Of a stretch of DNA of 64,000 bases, positions 28,472 through 39,106 are shown one piece after another. This DNA comes from Chloroflexota bacterium (GTDB lineage: Bacteria; Chloroflexota; Dehalococcoidia; UBA2247; RBG-13-53-26). Under the pieces are notes generated by a model. It was not told the origin of the DNA, did no database searches, and was given only the letters and a program-made list of their open reading frames with translations. Location: the NCBI GenBank assembly GCA_016875915.1, contig VGOM01000008.1, positions 1 to 64,000 of the forward strand. Reading direction: 5' to 3'. The first letter of the stretch is position 1. Each line of letters starts with the position of its first letter. Both the position numbers and the translations under genes were made by a program.

Positions 28472-29674
28472 CTAGTAGATGACCTTCTCTGCTTCCAGCC
28501 GGGCGATTTCTTCGTCAGTCATGTGCAACAGGTCTTTGAAGACGTAGCTGTTGTGCTCCCCCAGGAGGGGGGAGCGGTGGTGGATCACGGTGGGATTGTC
28601 CGACAGCCGCCAGGCGGAGTTGGCCACCCAGTCCACTCCGGTGGCCGGGTGCTCCACTTCCATGTAGGTCTGCCGGGCCTGGAGGTGGGGATCGAAGAAC
28701 CGCCCCTCGGTGTCCAGGCACGGGGCTGCGGCGACGCCCGCCTCCTGGAGGATCTCGGTCGCCTCATAGTAGTCCAGGTTGATGGTCCACTCCGTGACCA
28801 GCCTGTCCAGTTCCTCCTGGTTCCTGATCCGGCCGAACATGTCGGCGAACCGGGCCTCCTTCGTCCACGGTGGACTGCCTATGGCCTGGCAGAAGCCCTG
28901 CCACTCCTCCTCGGTGTGGACGGCGATGGAGACCCACTTGTCTTCTCCCTTGCAGCGGTAGTTGTTGTGGGGGCACATGGTGGGATGGCGGTTGCCCAGG
29001 GTGCCCAGGACCGTGCCGTTCATGACGTACTCCATGACCGCCTCGCCGGCTATGCTGATCACCGCCTCCATCTGGGCCATGTCGATGTGCTGCCCCTTGC
29101 CGGTGCGCCTCCGGTAGTACAGGGCGGCCAGGACGGCGAAGGCCCCGTGGAGGGAGCTGTTGATGTCGGCGTAGGCCTGCTGCAGGCCCAGGACCCTCTC
29201 GCCGTAGTAGCCCACCATGTTGTCTACGCCGGCCAGCCCGGTGAGCGACGGGCCGTAGGTCTGGGCATCGCGCAGCGGACCGTACTGCCCGGCGGCAGGG
29301 AGAGAAATCATAATTATGTCCGGCTTGATCTCAGCCAGGTTGACATAATCAAGGCCGTGCGCGCTCATCACGCGTGGAGAAAAATTCTCCACCACCACGT
29401 CACTCTTCCTTATCAGGTCCTTGATTATGGGCACGGCCTCCGGCCTAGCCATATCCAGGGTGACGCTTAGCTGGTTGCGGACCCCGCTGTGGAACCAGGG
29501 GTCTCTGTTGGGGTCCCGGTCCAAGTTGTCGGGACTGAGCCTCATGGAGTCGATGCGGCTCCTGGTCTCCACCTTGATCACCTCGGCCCCGAGATCGCCG
29601 AGCATGCTGGCCAGATAGGGACCGGCGAATACCCAGCCGAAGTTGATGACGCGATAGCCCTGAAGGGGAAGCAC
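28472..29674 (-). CDS. CaiB/BaiF family class III CoA-transferase
   Basis: 'GYRVINFGWVFAGPYLASMLGDLGAEVIKVE', 'DVVVENFSPRVMSAHGLDY', 'GKGQHIDMAQMEA'. Confidence 0.92.
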   Translation of the reverse strand: MLPLQGYRVINFGWVFAGPYLASMLGDLGAEVIKVETRSRIDSMRLSPDNLDRDPNRDPWFHSGVRNQLSVTLDMARPEAVPIIKDLIRKSDVVVENFSPRVMSAHGLDYVNLAEIKPDIIMISLPAAGQYGPLRDAQTYGPSLTGLAGVDNMVGYYGERVLGLQQAYADINSSLHGAFAVLAALYYRRRTGKGQHIDMAQMEAVISIAGEAVMEYVMNGTVLGTLGNRHPTMCPHNNYRCKGEDKWVSIAVHTEEEWQGFCQAIGSPPWTKEARFADMFGRIRNQEELDRLVTEWTINLDYYEATEILQEAGVAAAPCLDTEGRFFDPHLQARQTYMEVEHPATGVDWVANSAWRLSDNPTVIHHRSPLLGEHNSYVFKDLLHMTDEEIARLEAEKVIY

Positions 29675-29685
29675 CCTGTTCTGGT

Positions 29686-30912
29686 TCAGATGATCCCTCC
29701 TGTGCGCAATTGTGCCAGCTCCTCGGTGGAGTACCCCAGGCGGTGACAGTAGATCTCCCGGTTGTGCTGGCCCAGGAGGGGGGCAGGCTGCTCCATCTGC
29801 CAGGGGGTCTCGGAGAACTTGCCGGGAGCGCCGGGGTACTTCAGTTCGCCGGCCACCGGGTGTTCCATCTGCACGAAGTAGTCGCGGGCCTTCAGGTGCT
29901 CGTCGTTGACCACGTCCCTCATGTTCTTGACGGGGCAGAAGGGTATCCGCTTCTCCAGACAGAGGCGGTGGATTTCATCCTTGGTGTGCGTCGTCAGCCA
30001 GGGCGCCAACAGCCCATCCATCTCGTCGGCGTACTTCAGGCTGATCTCGCGGCGGTCCTGGAATCGGGGCTCTGCGGAGTACCATTCGGGGACCTCGCCA
30101 TCGCCGATGAGCTCCAGGAACCTTTTCCACTGATAACCCTGGATGGCAATCATGCTCATGTAGCCATCCTGGCAGGGCAGAATGGTGTAGGGATAGACGC
30201 CGGGCGTGCGGTGTCCCCATCGCATGCGTTTCATCCCGTGCATGACGAAGGCAGACTCCTGGTTGCCGGTGTGGAGGGTGGCCCAGACCTGGGCCTCCGA
30301 GATATCGATATGCTGCCCCTGACCGCTGACCTCTCTGCCCAGCACAGCCGCCATGGCAGCGGCGGCGCCGGCAGCGCCGCTCTGATAGTGGCCCAGGCTC
30401 AACGGAGGGGTCAGGGGTTCCCTGCCCTGTTCGCCGGCGCAGACGCTCTGTCCGCCGAGGGCGCTGCAGTTGATGGCGTATCCATTGTAGTCCTTGTAGG
30501 GGCCGCTCTGACCGAAGGGCGTCAGCGAAACAGCGATGGTGCGGGGGCTGATTTCACGGACGTGGGGGTAGGAGAAGCCGAGCCTCTCCATGGTGGCCGG
30601 CGGCTTGTCTTCGATGAAGATGTCGGCGTGGGTCAGCAGTTCCCGCAGTATCGAGGCACCGGTGGCTGACTCCACGTCCAGGGTTATGCCCAGCTTGTTG
30701 GCGTTGAGGTAGAGGAAGAGCCCGCTCTTCTCGGGATGGGGGATGTTCTGCGGGAAGGGACCGTGTCTCCTGGATTCATCCCCGACGCCGGGCTTCTCGA
30801 TCTTGAGCACGGCGGCGCCCATGTCAGCGAGGAGCTTGCCGCAATACGGTCCTGATATGAAGTCGGCGTACTCGAGTACTCTGAGTCCGGCCAGGGCCCT
30901 TCCGTGTGCCAT
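29686..30912 (-). CDS. CaiB/BaiF family class III CoA-transferase
   Basis: 'LAGLRVLEYADFISGPYCGKLLADMGAAVLKIEKPG', 'GQGQHIDISEAQVW'. Start placed at ATG 30912; the longer ORF track call overlaps the divergent gene. Confidence 0.9.
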   Translation of the reverse strand: MAHGRALAGLRVLEYADFISGPYCGKLLADMGAAVLKIEKPGVGDESRRHGPFPQNIPHPEKSGLFLYLNANKLGITLDVESATGASILRELLTHADIFIEDKPPATMERLGFSYPHVREISPRTIAVSLTPFGQSGPYKDYNGYAINCSALGGQSVCAGEQGREPLTPPLSLGHYQSGAAGAAAAMAAVLGREVSGQGQHIDISEAQVWATLHTGNQESAFVMHGMKRMRWGHRTPGVYPYTILPCQDGYMSMIAIQGYQWKRFLELIGDGEVPEWYSAEPRFQDRREISLKYADEMDGLLAPWLTTHTKDEIHRLCLEKRIPFCPVKNMRDVVNDEHLKARDYFVQMEHPVAGELKYPGAPGKFSETPWQMEQPAPLLGQHNREIYCHRLGYSTEELAQLRTGGII

Positions 30913-31008
30913 GGATGAAAGAAGATTATACTTTCCGTAGCTGAATTCCGCAACGAAGACGGGGGTCGCTTTGTCGATGGGCAGACGGCCACCATATAAT
31001 GGAGAGCC

Positions 31009-31701
31009 ATGAAAGCGATGGTGATGCTGCCGACCTACAATGAGAGAGACAACCTCAGGAATATCGTCGGCGAGATACTCAGACACCGGGATGTGAGCAT
31101 CGTTGTGGTGGATGACAGTTCCCCAGACGGAACGGGCCAAATTGCGGACAGACTGGCCTCTGAGAATCCCGGCAGGATCCATGTCATCCACCGCAAGGAG
31201 CGGGGTAGGGGCACGGCGGGCATCGCCGGCCTGCGGTATGCCCGGGAGCAGGACGTTGACTGCGTATTCGAGATGGACGCCGATCTGTCCCATGACCCCG
31301 GGCAGATCCCGGAGTTCCTGGAGAGGATCAGGGATTGCGATGTGGTCATCGGTTCCCGGTTCGTGAAAGGGAGCAAAGCGGAGAGGAAGCCATTGCGGAA
31401 GCTGATCACCGATGTGGCCAGGGTCTACACCCAGGTGCTGCTGGGCCGGGGCATCAAGGACTGGTCGGGTGGATACAAGTGCTACCGGCGCGAGGCGCTG
31501 AGGGCGCTGGACTTCGACAGCTTCCGTTCACGGGGTTACTCCATCGGCATGGAGACGCTCTACAGGCTGACCAGTAAGGGCTTCAGGTGCATCGAGATCC
31601 CCATCGAGTTCACAGATCAGCGGAGGGGGAAGTCCAAATTCTCAGCCCGGGAGGTCACCGGCTATATGGTGAACGTGCTGCGCCTCAGGCTGGGCTGCTA
31701 G
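31009..31701 (+). CDS. Polyprenol monophosphomannose synthase-like GT2 glycosyltransferase
   Basis: 'VMLPTYNERDNLRNIV', 'IVVVDDSSPDGTGQIAD', 'EMDADLSHDPGQIPEFL', 'DVVIGSRFVKGS'. Confidence 0.92.
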   Translation: MKAMVMLPTYNERDNLRNIVGEILRHRDVSIVVVDDSSPDGTGQIADRLASENPGRIHVIHRKERGRGTAGIAGLRYAREQDVDCVFEMDADLSHDPGQIPEFLERIRDCDVVIGSRFVKGSKAERKPLRKLITDVARVYTQVLLGRGIKDWSGGYKCYRREALRALDFDSFRSRGYSIGMETLYRLTSKGFRCIEIPIEFTDQRRGKSKFSAREVTGYMVNVLRLRLGC

Positions 31702-32300
31702 GCAACGCAGAGTTTCCGGAATATCCAGAAGCCCAGGTTGATCGGCTCCCGCAGCACCGGCATCACCACTTTGTAGATGAAGTAGGCGGTGAGAACCCCC
31801 AGGATGGCCCCGCCCAGGATGTCTGAAGGGTAGTACACCGCGGCATAGAGCTTGGCCAGCGGCATGAGGGTGGCGGGAATGAAGACGATGAGGCCCAGCC
31901 TGCGGCTTCTCTGCCATATGGCTGTGGCTGCGGCGAAGGTGATGGCAGAGGTGTTGCTGGGGAAGCCGGGGTCGTGTATGGGGTAGAAGATGTGCTGGAC
32001 TGCGCCCAGCAGTTGAGGCATGTCCTCAAAGGGATGGGGATGGCGGTAGAGGTGGTTGGTGGCCAGGGCCAGTCCACAGGCCGACCCGATGCTGATGGCG
32101 GCGCAGACCACGGCTCTCTGGTAGTTGTCGCGCTCGGCGGCGGTTCTTCCCAGGAACCAGATGGCCATGAGCATCAGGGAAATGGTGACCGGGACAAGGT
32201 AGTCGTTGGCCAGGACCATCATCACCCTGTCCAGCAAGGCGGACTTGCCCTCCAGTGCGTTGATCCAGAGGATGATGTCTTTGTCAATCTGGAGCGTCAT
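31698..32300 (-). CDS. PAP2-family phosphatase
   Basis: 'YRHPHPFED', 'PGFPSNTSAITFAAATAIW', 'YAAVYYPSDILGGAILG'. Confidence 0.85.
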   Translation of the reverse strand: MTLQIDKDIILWINALEGKSALLDRVMMVLANDYLVPVTISLMLMAIWFLGRTAAERDNYQRAVVCAAISIGSACGLALATNHLYRHPHPFEDMPQLLGAVQHIFYPIHDPGFPSNTSAITFAAATAIWQRSRRLGLIVFIPATLMPLAKLYAAVYYPSDILGGAILGVLTAYFIYKVVMPVLREPINLGFWIFRKLCVA

Positions 32301-32721
32301 CTGATCCCCTTCGTGGGCTGAAGCTGCGCCTGAGGGCTTCGAAGTAGCTGATCTCGCTCAACGCGCCGAAGCCCGTCGGGGGTGTCTTGGGAGGGGATTG
32401 TATCCTTCTGCGCAAGGTGAAGAGCACTGAAGAGACAATCAGGGTGAACACCAGAGCCAGGAAGGCCGCTGTGTTGAAGTAGACGAACTGCTGGGCACCC
32501 TCCAGGGCGGCGCGGCGCATGGACGTATCCATGCGGTCCTCCCAACCGAAGAACCACACGAACGAGCCGCAGACAGTCAGGATGGAGAAGAGGTAGGACA
32601 GGGTCCTGTTGCGGAAGAACTCGAGACCGGCCCAGCGCCTGTAGGCTGCCACGAACTGGAGGACACCTACGGCAGCGACGAACACGAAGAGGTAGTACTG
32701 CCAATGGTGCAGTGTGGGCAC
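32284..32721 (-). CDS. Hypothetical membrane protein
   Basis: Predicted TMs; GTG start at 32721 overlaps TAG of upstream ilvE. Confidence 0.6.
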   Translation of the reverse strand: MPTLHHWQYYLFVFVAAVGVLQFVAAYRRWAGLEFFRNRTLSYLFSILTVCGSFVWFFGWEDRMDTSMRRAALEGAQQFVYFNTAAFLALVFTLIVSSVLFTLRRRIQSPPKTPPTGFGALSEISYFEALRRSFSPRRGSDDAPD

Positions 32722-33668
32722 TAGCCCTTCTTGTTCCGAGCCTTCGTCTTGGTGGGGTAGGCAGGCGTGCACCAGCGGGAATACTTGGCGTCCTTGCCGC
32801 GGATTATGTCATGGTAGACTCGCTGGATCTGCCTGGTGATCTTGCCCACCTTGCCACTGCCGACGCTGCGACGGTCGATCTCCACGACCGGGGTGACATT
32901 GGCGGCTGTCCCGGTCATGAAGCACTCATCGGCGATGTACAGCTCGCTGCGGTCAAGGGGCCGCTCAACGACGTCCAGGCTGAGCTCATTCCGGGCGATC
33001 TGGATGACGGCGTCCCTGGTGATCCCCTTGAGGATGTTGTCCGATGAGGGCGGAGTGACCAGGTTCCCATCAAGGACGACGAAGATGTTCTCGCCGCTGC
33101 CTTCGGAGACATGTCCGTCCTGGGAGAGGAGGATGGCCTCGTCGTAGCCATTCTCCCAGGCCTCGGTCTTGGCCAGGGCGCTGTTGACATACAGGCCGGT
33201 AACCTTGGCCCGGGGCGGGATCATGTTGTCGTCGATGCGACGCCAGCTGGAGATGCAGCACTTTGCCCCCTTGTCCGCATCAAGGTACGGACCGAAGGGA
33301 GTCACGAAGAGGAAGAAGTCGTCTTCAAGGTTGTGGAGCCTGACACCGACGGTCTCGGAGCTCTTGTAGGCTATGGGGCGGACATAGATGTCCTCTTCGT
33401 AGGCGTTCTTGGCCACCAGTTCGACCGTTATCTGGCTCAGCTGGTCGGCGGTGTAGGGCAGCCTAATCTTCAGGATGTGGCAGCTCTTGAGCAGTCTGCG
33501 GTAGTGGTCTTCCAGGCGGAAGAGGTACATCTGCCCCTGATCGCCGTTCCAGTTGCCCCGGATCCCCTCAAAGCAGGCCGTTCCGTAGTTCAGGGCATGG
33601 GTCATGATGCCCACCCTGGCTTCGGAGAGGGGGACAAACTGCTTCTTGAAGAAGGCGAACTGTGGCAT
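32721..33668 (-). CDS. ilvE: Branched-chain amino acid aminotransferase
   Basis: 'ALNYGTACFEGIRGNW', 'AKVTGLYVNSALAKTEAWENGYDEAILLSQDGHVSEGSGENIFVV'. Confidence 0.93.
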   Translation of the reverse strand: MPQFAFFKKQFVPLSEARVGIMTHALNYGTACFEGIRGNWNGDQGQMYLFRLEDHYRRLLKSCHILKIRLPYTADQLSQITVELVAKNAYEEDIYVRPIAYKSSETVGVRLHNLEDDFFLFVTPFGPYLDADKGAKCCISSWRRIDDNMIPPRAKVTGLYVNSALAKTEAWENGYDEAILLSQDGHVSEGSGENIFVVLDGNLVTPPSSDNILKGITRDAVIQIARNELSLDVVERPLDRSELYIADECFMTGTAANVTPVVEIDRRSVGSGKVGKITRQIQRVYHDIIRGKDAKYSRWCTPAYPTKTKARNKKG

Positions 33669-33879
33669 GTATCTCCTTTCCGGGCTGTCTCCGTGTTGCA
33701 GAGCGCTGCTATTATAAGTCACGAATTCCTGAGAGTACAAGTTCTTGACTATTTGGGGAAAGATGGCTAGAATGCGAAGAACAGCTTATCCCACAAGCTG
33801 CTTCTGATTCACCGTTTCGTTGGCTGAATCTCCTCTGTCGCAACCAGATGGCGATTTGGCACGAAGGAGAGCAAAGAAG

Positions 33880-34260
33880 ATGGCTGGCACTGTCGACGAG
33901 TTCGGGCGGCGTCTGAGAGAGGAGAAGGAGCGCCTTTCCAAGGCACTCGAACAGATGCGGGCCAGCGCTCCGCCGATAGGCGAAGCGAAGGAAGGCAGTC
34001 CCTATGGCAAGAAGGAAGAGGGGGCTACCGAGGCCTTCGAACTGGAGAAGAGGCTGGCTTTGGAGAAGCGCCTGATGGCGTTGCTGAGTGAGGTTGACCA
34101 TGCGCTGGACAAGCTGGCGAAAGGCACCTACGGCAAGTGCGACGTCTGTGGACAACCTGTAGAGACGGCACGGCTCGAAGTGCTGCCTCAGGCGACTCTT
34201 TGCCTTGGCTGCAAAGCGAAGCAGGAACGGATTGCAAAAGGCAAACCCTCTCCGAGGTAG
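33880..34260 (+). CDS. DksA/TraR C4 zinc-finger family protein
   Basis: 'ALDKLAKGTYGKCDVCGQPVETARLEVLPQATLCLGCKAKQE'; ATG at 33880 after aaggagagc. Confidence 0.88.
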   Translation: MAGTVDEFGRRLREEKERLSKALEQMRASAPPIGEAKEGSPYGKKEEGATEAFELEKRLALEKRLMALLSEVDHALDKLAKGTYGKCDVCGQPVETARLEVLPQATLCLGCKAKQERIAKGKPSPR

Positions 34261-34741
34261 GTGGTTCTCCTACGGTGTTCCCTTGATCCCTGCATCACTG
34301 GTGCTGCTGACGGATCAGGTGGCCAAGGTGGTGGTAAGGGCGAACCTCGCCGAGGGGGAGTCGGTTCCGCAAGAGGGGTTCTTCAGAATAACCCACCTGA
34401 GCAACAGCGGCATCATCTTCGGACTCGACGCACCGCTTGTCGTGTCGCTGGTGCTGCCACTGCTGGTGCTGGGCGCGGCCCTGTTCCTCTACTTCCGATT
34501 CGGGCCGTTCGACGGCTGGCTGGTGAATGCGGCGGCGGCCCTCTTTGTGGGTGGAAGCCTGGGGAATCTGGTTGACCGGCTGATGTTCGGGCAGGTGACG
34601 GACTTCTTCGACGTCCGTCTCTGGAGCGGCTACCACTGGCCGGCCTTCAATGTGGCTGATGCCGGCATCCTGCTGGGGGCGGTTCTCTTCATTGTCTTCA
34701 TCTTCAGACTGCGGTCGAGAGGGGCCGCCGGGCACGCCTGA
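34205..34741 (+). CDS. lspA: Signal peptidase II (start uncertain)
   Basis: 'LTDQVAKVVVRANL', 'NSGIIFGL', 'GGSLGNLVDRLMFGQVTDFFDVRLW', 'WPAFNVADAGILLGAV'. Confidence 0.88.
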   Translation: MAAKRSRNGLQKANPLRGRWFSYGVPLIPASLVLLTDQVAKVVVRANLAEGESVPQEGFFRITHLSNSGIIFGLDAPLVVSLVLPLLVLGAALFLYFRFGPFDGWLVNAAAALFVGGSLGNLVDRLMFGQVTDFFDVRLWSGYHWPAFNVADAGILLGAVLFIVFIFRLRSRGAAGHA

Positions 34742-35651
34742 CCGAGAGAACCGGACCATCCGCCTCACTGCGGACCGGGCCGGCATCCGGCTCGATCAGT
34801 TCATCTGTCAGTCCTGCACCGGGATTTCGCGCACGTCGGTTCAGAGACTGATCGCTGACGGTCTGGTCACCCTGAACGGCAGGGCGGCGAAGGCCAGTCA
34901 GAAGACCAAAGCCGGTGACGTCGTTGTCGCCAGCATCCCCCCACCGGAGCCGTCACCATACCTGATCCCGGAGGACATCCCCCTGGACATCCTCTATGAG
35001 GACGCGGACATCCTGGTGGTCAACAAGCCTGCCGGCGTGACCGTCTATCCGGCTCCGGGGCATCCCCGCCAGACGCTGATGAATGCCGTGCTGGCGCACT
35101 GTCCTGGTATCACCAGGATCGATGGGTCGGTTCGTCCAGGGATCGTGCACAGGCTGGACAAGGATACCTCGGGGGTTATGGTGGTAGCCAAGAGCAAGGC
35201 GGCCCAGCTCAATCTCTCCGCCCAGATGAAGAGCCGCCGGGTGCTGAAGCAGTACCTGGTGCTGGTCAGGGGGAATCCCGTGCCGGAGCGGGGAACTGTG
35301 GATGCCCCCATCGGACGCCATCCCCGAGACCGGAAGAAGATGGCAGTGGTTACAGGCGGGAGGGAGGCCCGGACCCTCTACCGCGTGGTGAAGCGTCTGG
35401 GGAGCTATGCGCTGGTGGAGGCGACGCTGGAGACAGGCCGGACGCACCAGATCCGGGTGCATTTCTCACGAATGGGCTGGCCGGTGGCCGGCGATGGGGT
35501 GTACGGAGTGAAGGTGGAGTGGCTGAAGAGACAGTTCGTGCATGCCCGCCGGCTGGGGCTGCGCCTGCCGGGCAATGACGAGTGGGTGGTATTCAGCGCG
35601 GAACTGCCGCGGGATCTTGGGGAGGCTCTGGAAAGGATACCGCCGGCATGA
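34650..35651 (+). CDS. rluD: Large-subunit pseudouridine synthase RluD-like (S4 + synthase; start uncertain, overlaps lspA)
   Basis: 'RLDQFICQSCTGISRTSVQRLIADGLV', 'ILVVNKPAGVTVYP', 'RPGIVHRLDKDTSGVMVVAKS', 'ETGRTHQIRVHF'. Confidence 0.9.
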   Translation: MWLMPASCWGRFSSLSSSSDCGREGPPGTPDRENRTIRLTADRAGIRLDQFICQSCTGISRTSVQRLIADGLVTLNGRAAKASQKTKAGDVVVASIPPPEPSPYLIPEDIPLDILYEDADILVVNKPAGVTVYPAPGHPRQTLMNAVLAHCPGITRIDGSVRPGIVHRLDKDTSGVMVVAKSKAAQLNLSAQMKSRRVLKQYLVLVRGNPVPERGTVDAPIGRHPRDRKKMAVVTGGREARTLYRVVKRLGSYALVEATLETGRTHQIRVHFSRMGWPVAGDGVYGVKVEWLKRQFVHARRLGLRLPGNDEWVVFSAELPRDLGEALERIPPA

Positions 35652-35701
35652 ATGGCCCCGGGACACCCCTAGCGGCTTCGTGACTGCGCCGGGTGCGGCC
35701 T

Positions 35702-37381
35702 CTAGGGGAGCTGTTTCTCTATCCTGGCCCATGAGTCGCGCAGGGCGACGGTGCGGTTGAAGACCGGTCGTTCGGGCGCCCAGTCCTTGGAGTCCACGCA
35801 GAAGTAGCCCAGGCGCTCGAACTGGACCCGGATCCCCGGGGCCGCTCCGGCCAAGCCGGGCTCGAGATAGCCGGTGACCACCCGGAGGGAACCGGGGTTC
35901 AAGGATTTCCTGAAGTCGTCAACTCCAGGGTCTTCCACAGTGAACAGACGGTCGAAGAGGCGGACCTCTGCGGGGACTGCGTGATCGGCAGAGACCCAGT
36001 GGATGGTCCCCTTGACCCGGCGGCCGTCGGGGGTGTTGCCCCCGCGGGTGGCCGGGTCGTAGGTGCAGTGCAGTTCGGTCACCTCACCCGTGTGGTTGTC
36101 CCTGGTCACTCCGACGCACTTGATGATGTATGCATAGCGGAGGCGCACTTCGCGGCCGGGGGCCAATCGGAAGAACTTCGGGGGAGGCTCTTCGCGGAAA
36201 TCGTCACGTTCGATGTAGAGCACCCGGGAGAAGGGCACCTCCCGCGTTCCCGCAGCGGGATCCTCGGGATTGTTGACGGCCTCCAGTTGTTCTGTCCTGT
36301 CGTGCGGGTAGTTGTCGATGACTACCCGGAGCGGATTGAGCACGGCCATGAAGCGTGGCGCGCGCTTGTTGAGATCCTCGCGGATACAGTGCTCCAGCAG
36401 AGCGATGTCGATGGTGCTGTCCGTCTTGGCCACACCGATCCGGTCGCAGAAATCGCGGATGGCCTCAGGGGTGTAGCCGCGCCGGCGGAGGCCGGAGATG
36501 GTGGGCAGGCGGGGATCATCCCAAGCGGTGACCTGGCCCTGCTCGACCAGTTCCAGCAGCTTCCTCTTGCTCATCACTGTGTAGCTGAGGTTGAGGCGGG
36601 CGAACTCGACCTGCTGCGGGTGGTAGACGCCCAGTTGATCCAGGAACCAGTCGTAGAGGGGACGGTGATCCTCGAACTCCAGTGTGCAGATGGAATGGGT
36701 GATTCCTTCGATGGAGTCCTCCAGTCCATGGGCCCAGTCGTACATGGGGTAGAGGCACCAGTTGTCGCCGCTGCGGTGATGCCGCGCATGCAGGATGCGG
36801 TACATCACCGGGTCGCGCATGTTGAGGTTGGGCGAAGCCATGTCAACCTTGGCCCGGAGGACCCGTGAGCCATCCTCGAACTCACCCTGCCGCATTCGGG
36901 TGAACAGGTCGAGATTCTCCTCAACGCTGCGGTTGCGGTGGGGGCTGTCCCTGCCCGGCCTGGTCAGGGTTCCCCGATACTCCCTGATGTCATCGGCGCT
37001 GAGGTCATCGACGTAGGCCTTGCCGGCCCTGATCAACTGCACCGCGCAGTCATACATCGGCTCGAAGTAGTCCGAGGCATAGAACAGCCTGTCCTGCCAG
37101 TCGAAGCCGAGCCAGCGGACGTCCTCGATGATGGACCTGACGTACTCGTCTTCTTCCTTCGCGGGATTGGTGTCGTCGAAGCGCAGGTTGCAGAGGCCGC
37201 GGCACTCGGCGGCAATGCCGAAGTTGAGGCAGATGGACTTGGCGTGGCCGATGTGTAGATAGCCGTTGGGCTCCGGCGGGAAGCGCGTGTGCACTCGACC
37301 GCCGTACTTGCCGGTGCGGATATCATCGTTGATAATATCGCGGATGAAATCCGAGGCGGTTTGGCGATCTGGAGCGGTCAT
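35702..37381 (-). CDS. glnS: Glutaminyl-tRNA synthetase
   Basis: '[26 protein letters not shown]', '[17 protein letters not shown]', '[21 protein letters not shown]'. Start set at ATG 37381. Confidence 0.95.
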   Translation of the reverse strand: MTAPDRQTASDFIRDIINDDIRTGKYGGRVHTRFPPEPNGYLHIGHAKSICLNFGIAAECRGLCNLRFDDTNPAKEEDEYVRSIIEDVRWLGFDWQDRLFYASDYFEPMYDCAVQLIRAGKAYVDDLSADDIREYRGTLTRPGRDSPHRNRSVEENLDLFTRMRQGEFEDGSRVLRAKVDMASPNLNMRDPVMYRILHARHHRSGDNWCLYPMYDWAHGLEDSIEGITHSICTLEFEDHRPLYDWFLDQLGVYHPQQVEFARLNLSYTVMSKRKLLELVEQGQVTAWDDPRLPTISGLRRRGYTPEAIRDFCDRIGVAKTDSTIDIALLEHCIREDLNKRAPRFMAVLNPLRVVIDNYPHDRTEQLEAVNNPEDPAAGTREVPFSRVLYIERDDFREEPPPKFFRLAPGREVRLRYAYIIKCVGVTRDNHTGEVTELHCTYDPATRGGNTPDGRRVKGTIHWVSADHAVPAEVRLFDRLFTVEDPGVDDFRKSLNPGSLRVVTGYLEPGLAGAAPGIRVQFERLGYFCVDSKDWAPERPVFNRTVALRDSWARIEKQLP

Positions 37382-37603
37382 GTCATCCGGCCTGGAGCAG
37401 CGCACCCCGGGCCGGCTGCCTACGCCGGTGACCTGGAACGGGGACTCGGCACTCCAGCTTCTTGCTTCCGACAAAGTACAGTGTCCGCAGTCGTTTGTCA
37501 ATGACGGCACGTGCGGCCACGAATAGACCTGCTGGAGCCATGATGCTAGAATGGAGGCCGTCCACGTGTGCACCGGTGACGGTGCTGGCGGTGAGGGACT
37601 AGC

Positions 37604-39091
37604 ATGGATAGAGTCAGGGTGAGATATGCCCCCAGTCCCACGGGTTATCCTCATATCGGCAACATCAGGACCGCCCTGTTCAACTGGCTCTTCGCCCGGC
37701 ATATGGGAGGCAGCTTCATCGTGCGCATCGAGGACACCGATCAGGCACGGAAGGTGGAGGGCGCCGTGGAGTCGATCCTGGACAGCCTGCGGTGGCTGGG
37801 CCTGGACTGGGACGAAGGGCCGGAGGTGGGCGGCCGCTACGGCCCCTATTTTCAGTCGGAGAGGCTTGACCTGTATCAGCGCTTCGCCCGGCAGTTGCTG
37901 GAGTCGGGACAAGCGTACAGGTGCTACTGCGCCTCGGAGCGGCTGAGCCAGATGCGGGCGGAGATGGCGGAAAGGAAGGAAGCGGCCCGCAGCTACGATC
38001 GGCGCTGCCGGAGTCTGAGCCCGGGCAAGGCAGGGGATCTGGAATCCCAGGGAGTGCCATCGGCGATACGGTTCAAGGCGCCACTGGAGGGACAGACGGC
38101 ATTCCAAGATCTCATCCGCGGGGAGATCACCTTCGACAACAGTGAGCTGGACGACCTGGTGCTGCTGAAGTCGGACGGGTATCCCACGTATCATCTGGCC
38201 AACGTGGTGGACGACCATTTCATGGAGGTCAGTCACGTGATGCGGGCCGACGAGTGGCTGTCATCCACCCCGAGACATGTCCTGCTGTATGCGGCGCTCG
38301 GGTGGAGGCCGCCCCTCTATGCCCATCTGCCCATGATTCTGGGCCCGGACAAGTCCAAACTGAGCAAGCGGCACGGCGCTACTTCAGTGGTCGAATACCG
38401 CGACAGAGGCTTTCTCACCGAGGCCATGGTGAACTTCCTGGCGCTGCTGGGGTGGGCGCTGGATGACAAGACCGAGGTCATGGGCCGAGATGAGCTGATC
38501 AGGCACTTCAGCATCGAGCGCATATCGAAGACGGCGGCCATATTCAACCAGGACAAGCTGCAGTGGATGAACGGCGTGTACATCCGCCAGCTTGTGGAGA
38601 AACAGGGACATGCAGAGTTCGCCAGGCGTGCCCTGCCCTTCCTGGAATCCGGACTGCCGGAGAGGGTGAAACGACCGATCGACGGCGAGTACGTTGTCCG
38701 GATCACGCCGCTGGCGTACGAGAGGGTCAATCTGCTCAGCGAACTGCCCGCCCGGATCGACTTCTTCTTCCTGGATGAGCTTGACTACGATGCCGGACTG
38801 CTGGTGGTGAAGGGGATGGACAGGGAAACGGCCATCGCTGCGCTGAGGGGGTGTCTGCAGCGTCTCGGCGGCGGTCCGTTCGACCATACTGCCATCGAGG
38901 GCGTGATGAGGTCGCTGGCAGAGGAGTTGGGTCTGAAGCCGGGGCCGTTGTTCGGCCTGGTTCGGGTAGCTGTCACCGGACGGACAGCTACCCCGCCGCT
39001 GTTCGAGACCATGGCTGTTCTGGGCAGGGACAGATGTCTGCGGAGGCTTGAGTCGGCCCTGGCCCGGCTGGAAAGCAGTCACGCCGCCTAG
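37604..39091 (+). CDS. gltX: Glutamyl-tRNA synthetase
   Basis: '[27 protein letters not shown]', '[16 protein letters not shown]', '[14 protein letters not shown]'. Confidence 0.96.
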   Translation: MDRVRVRYAPSPTGYPHIGNIRTALFNWLFARHMGGSFIVRIEDTDQARKVEGAVESILDSLRWLGLDWDEGPEVGGRYGPYFQSERLDLYQRFARQLLESGQAYRCYCASERLSQMRAEMAERKEAARSYDRRCRSLSPGKAGDLESQGVPSAIRFKAPLEGQTAFQDLIRGEITFDNSELDDLVLLKSDGYPTYHLANVVDDHFMEVSHVMRADEWLSSTPRHVLLYAALGWRPPLYAHLPMILGPDKSKLSKRHGATSVVEYRDRGFLTEAMVNFLALLGWALDDKTEVMGRDELIRHFSIERISKTAAIFNQDKLQWMNGVYIRQLVEKQGHAEFARRALPFLESGLPERVKRPIDGEYVVRITPLAYERVNLLSELPARIDFFFLDELDYDAGLLVVKGMDRETAIAALRGCLQRLGGGPFDHTAIEGVMRSLAEELGLKPGPLFGLVRVAVTGRTATPPLFETMAVLGRDRCLRRLESALARLESSHAA

Positions 39092-39106
39092 CATCTCTGT
39101 GTCGGG

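Noticed and set aside
30913-31293. N-terminal extension of the CaiB/BaiF ORF 29686..31293
   Set aside because: Overlaps the divergent GT2 gene; family alignment begins at 'GRALAGLRVLEYADF', consistent with ATG 30912.
37382-38236. N-terminal extension of the glnS ORF
   Set aside because: Antisense to gltX and intergenic DNA; GlnRS begins at the ATG before '[14 protein letters not shown]'.
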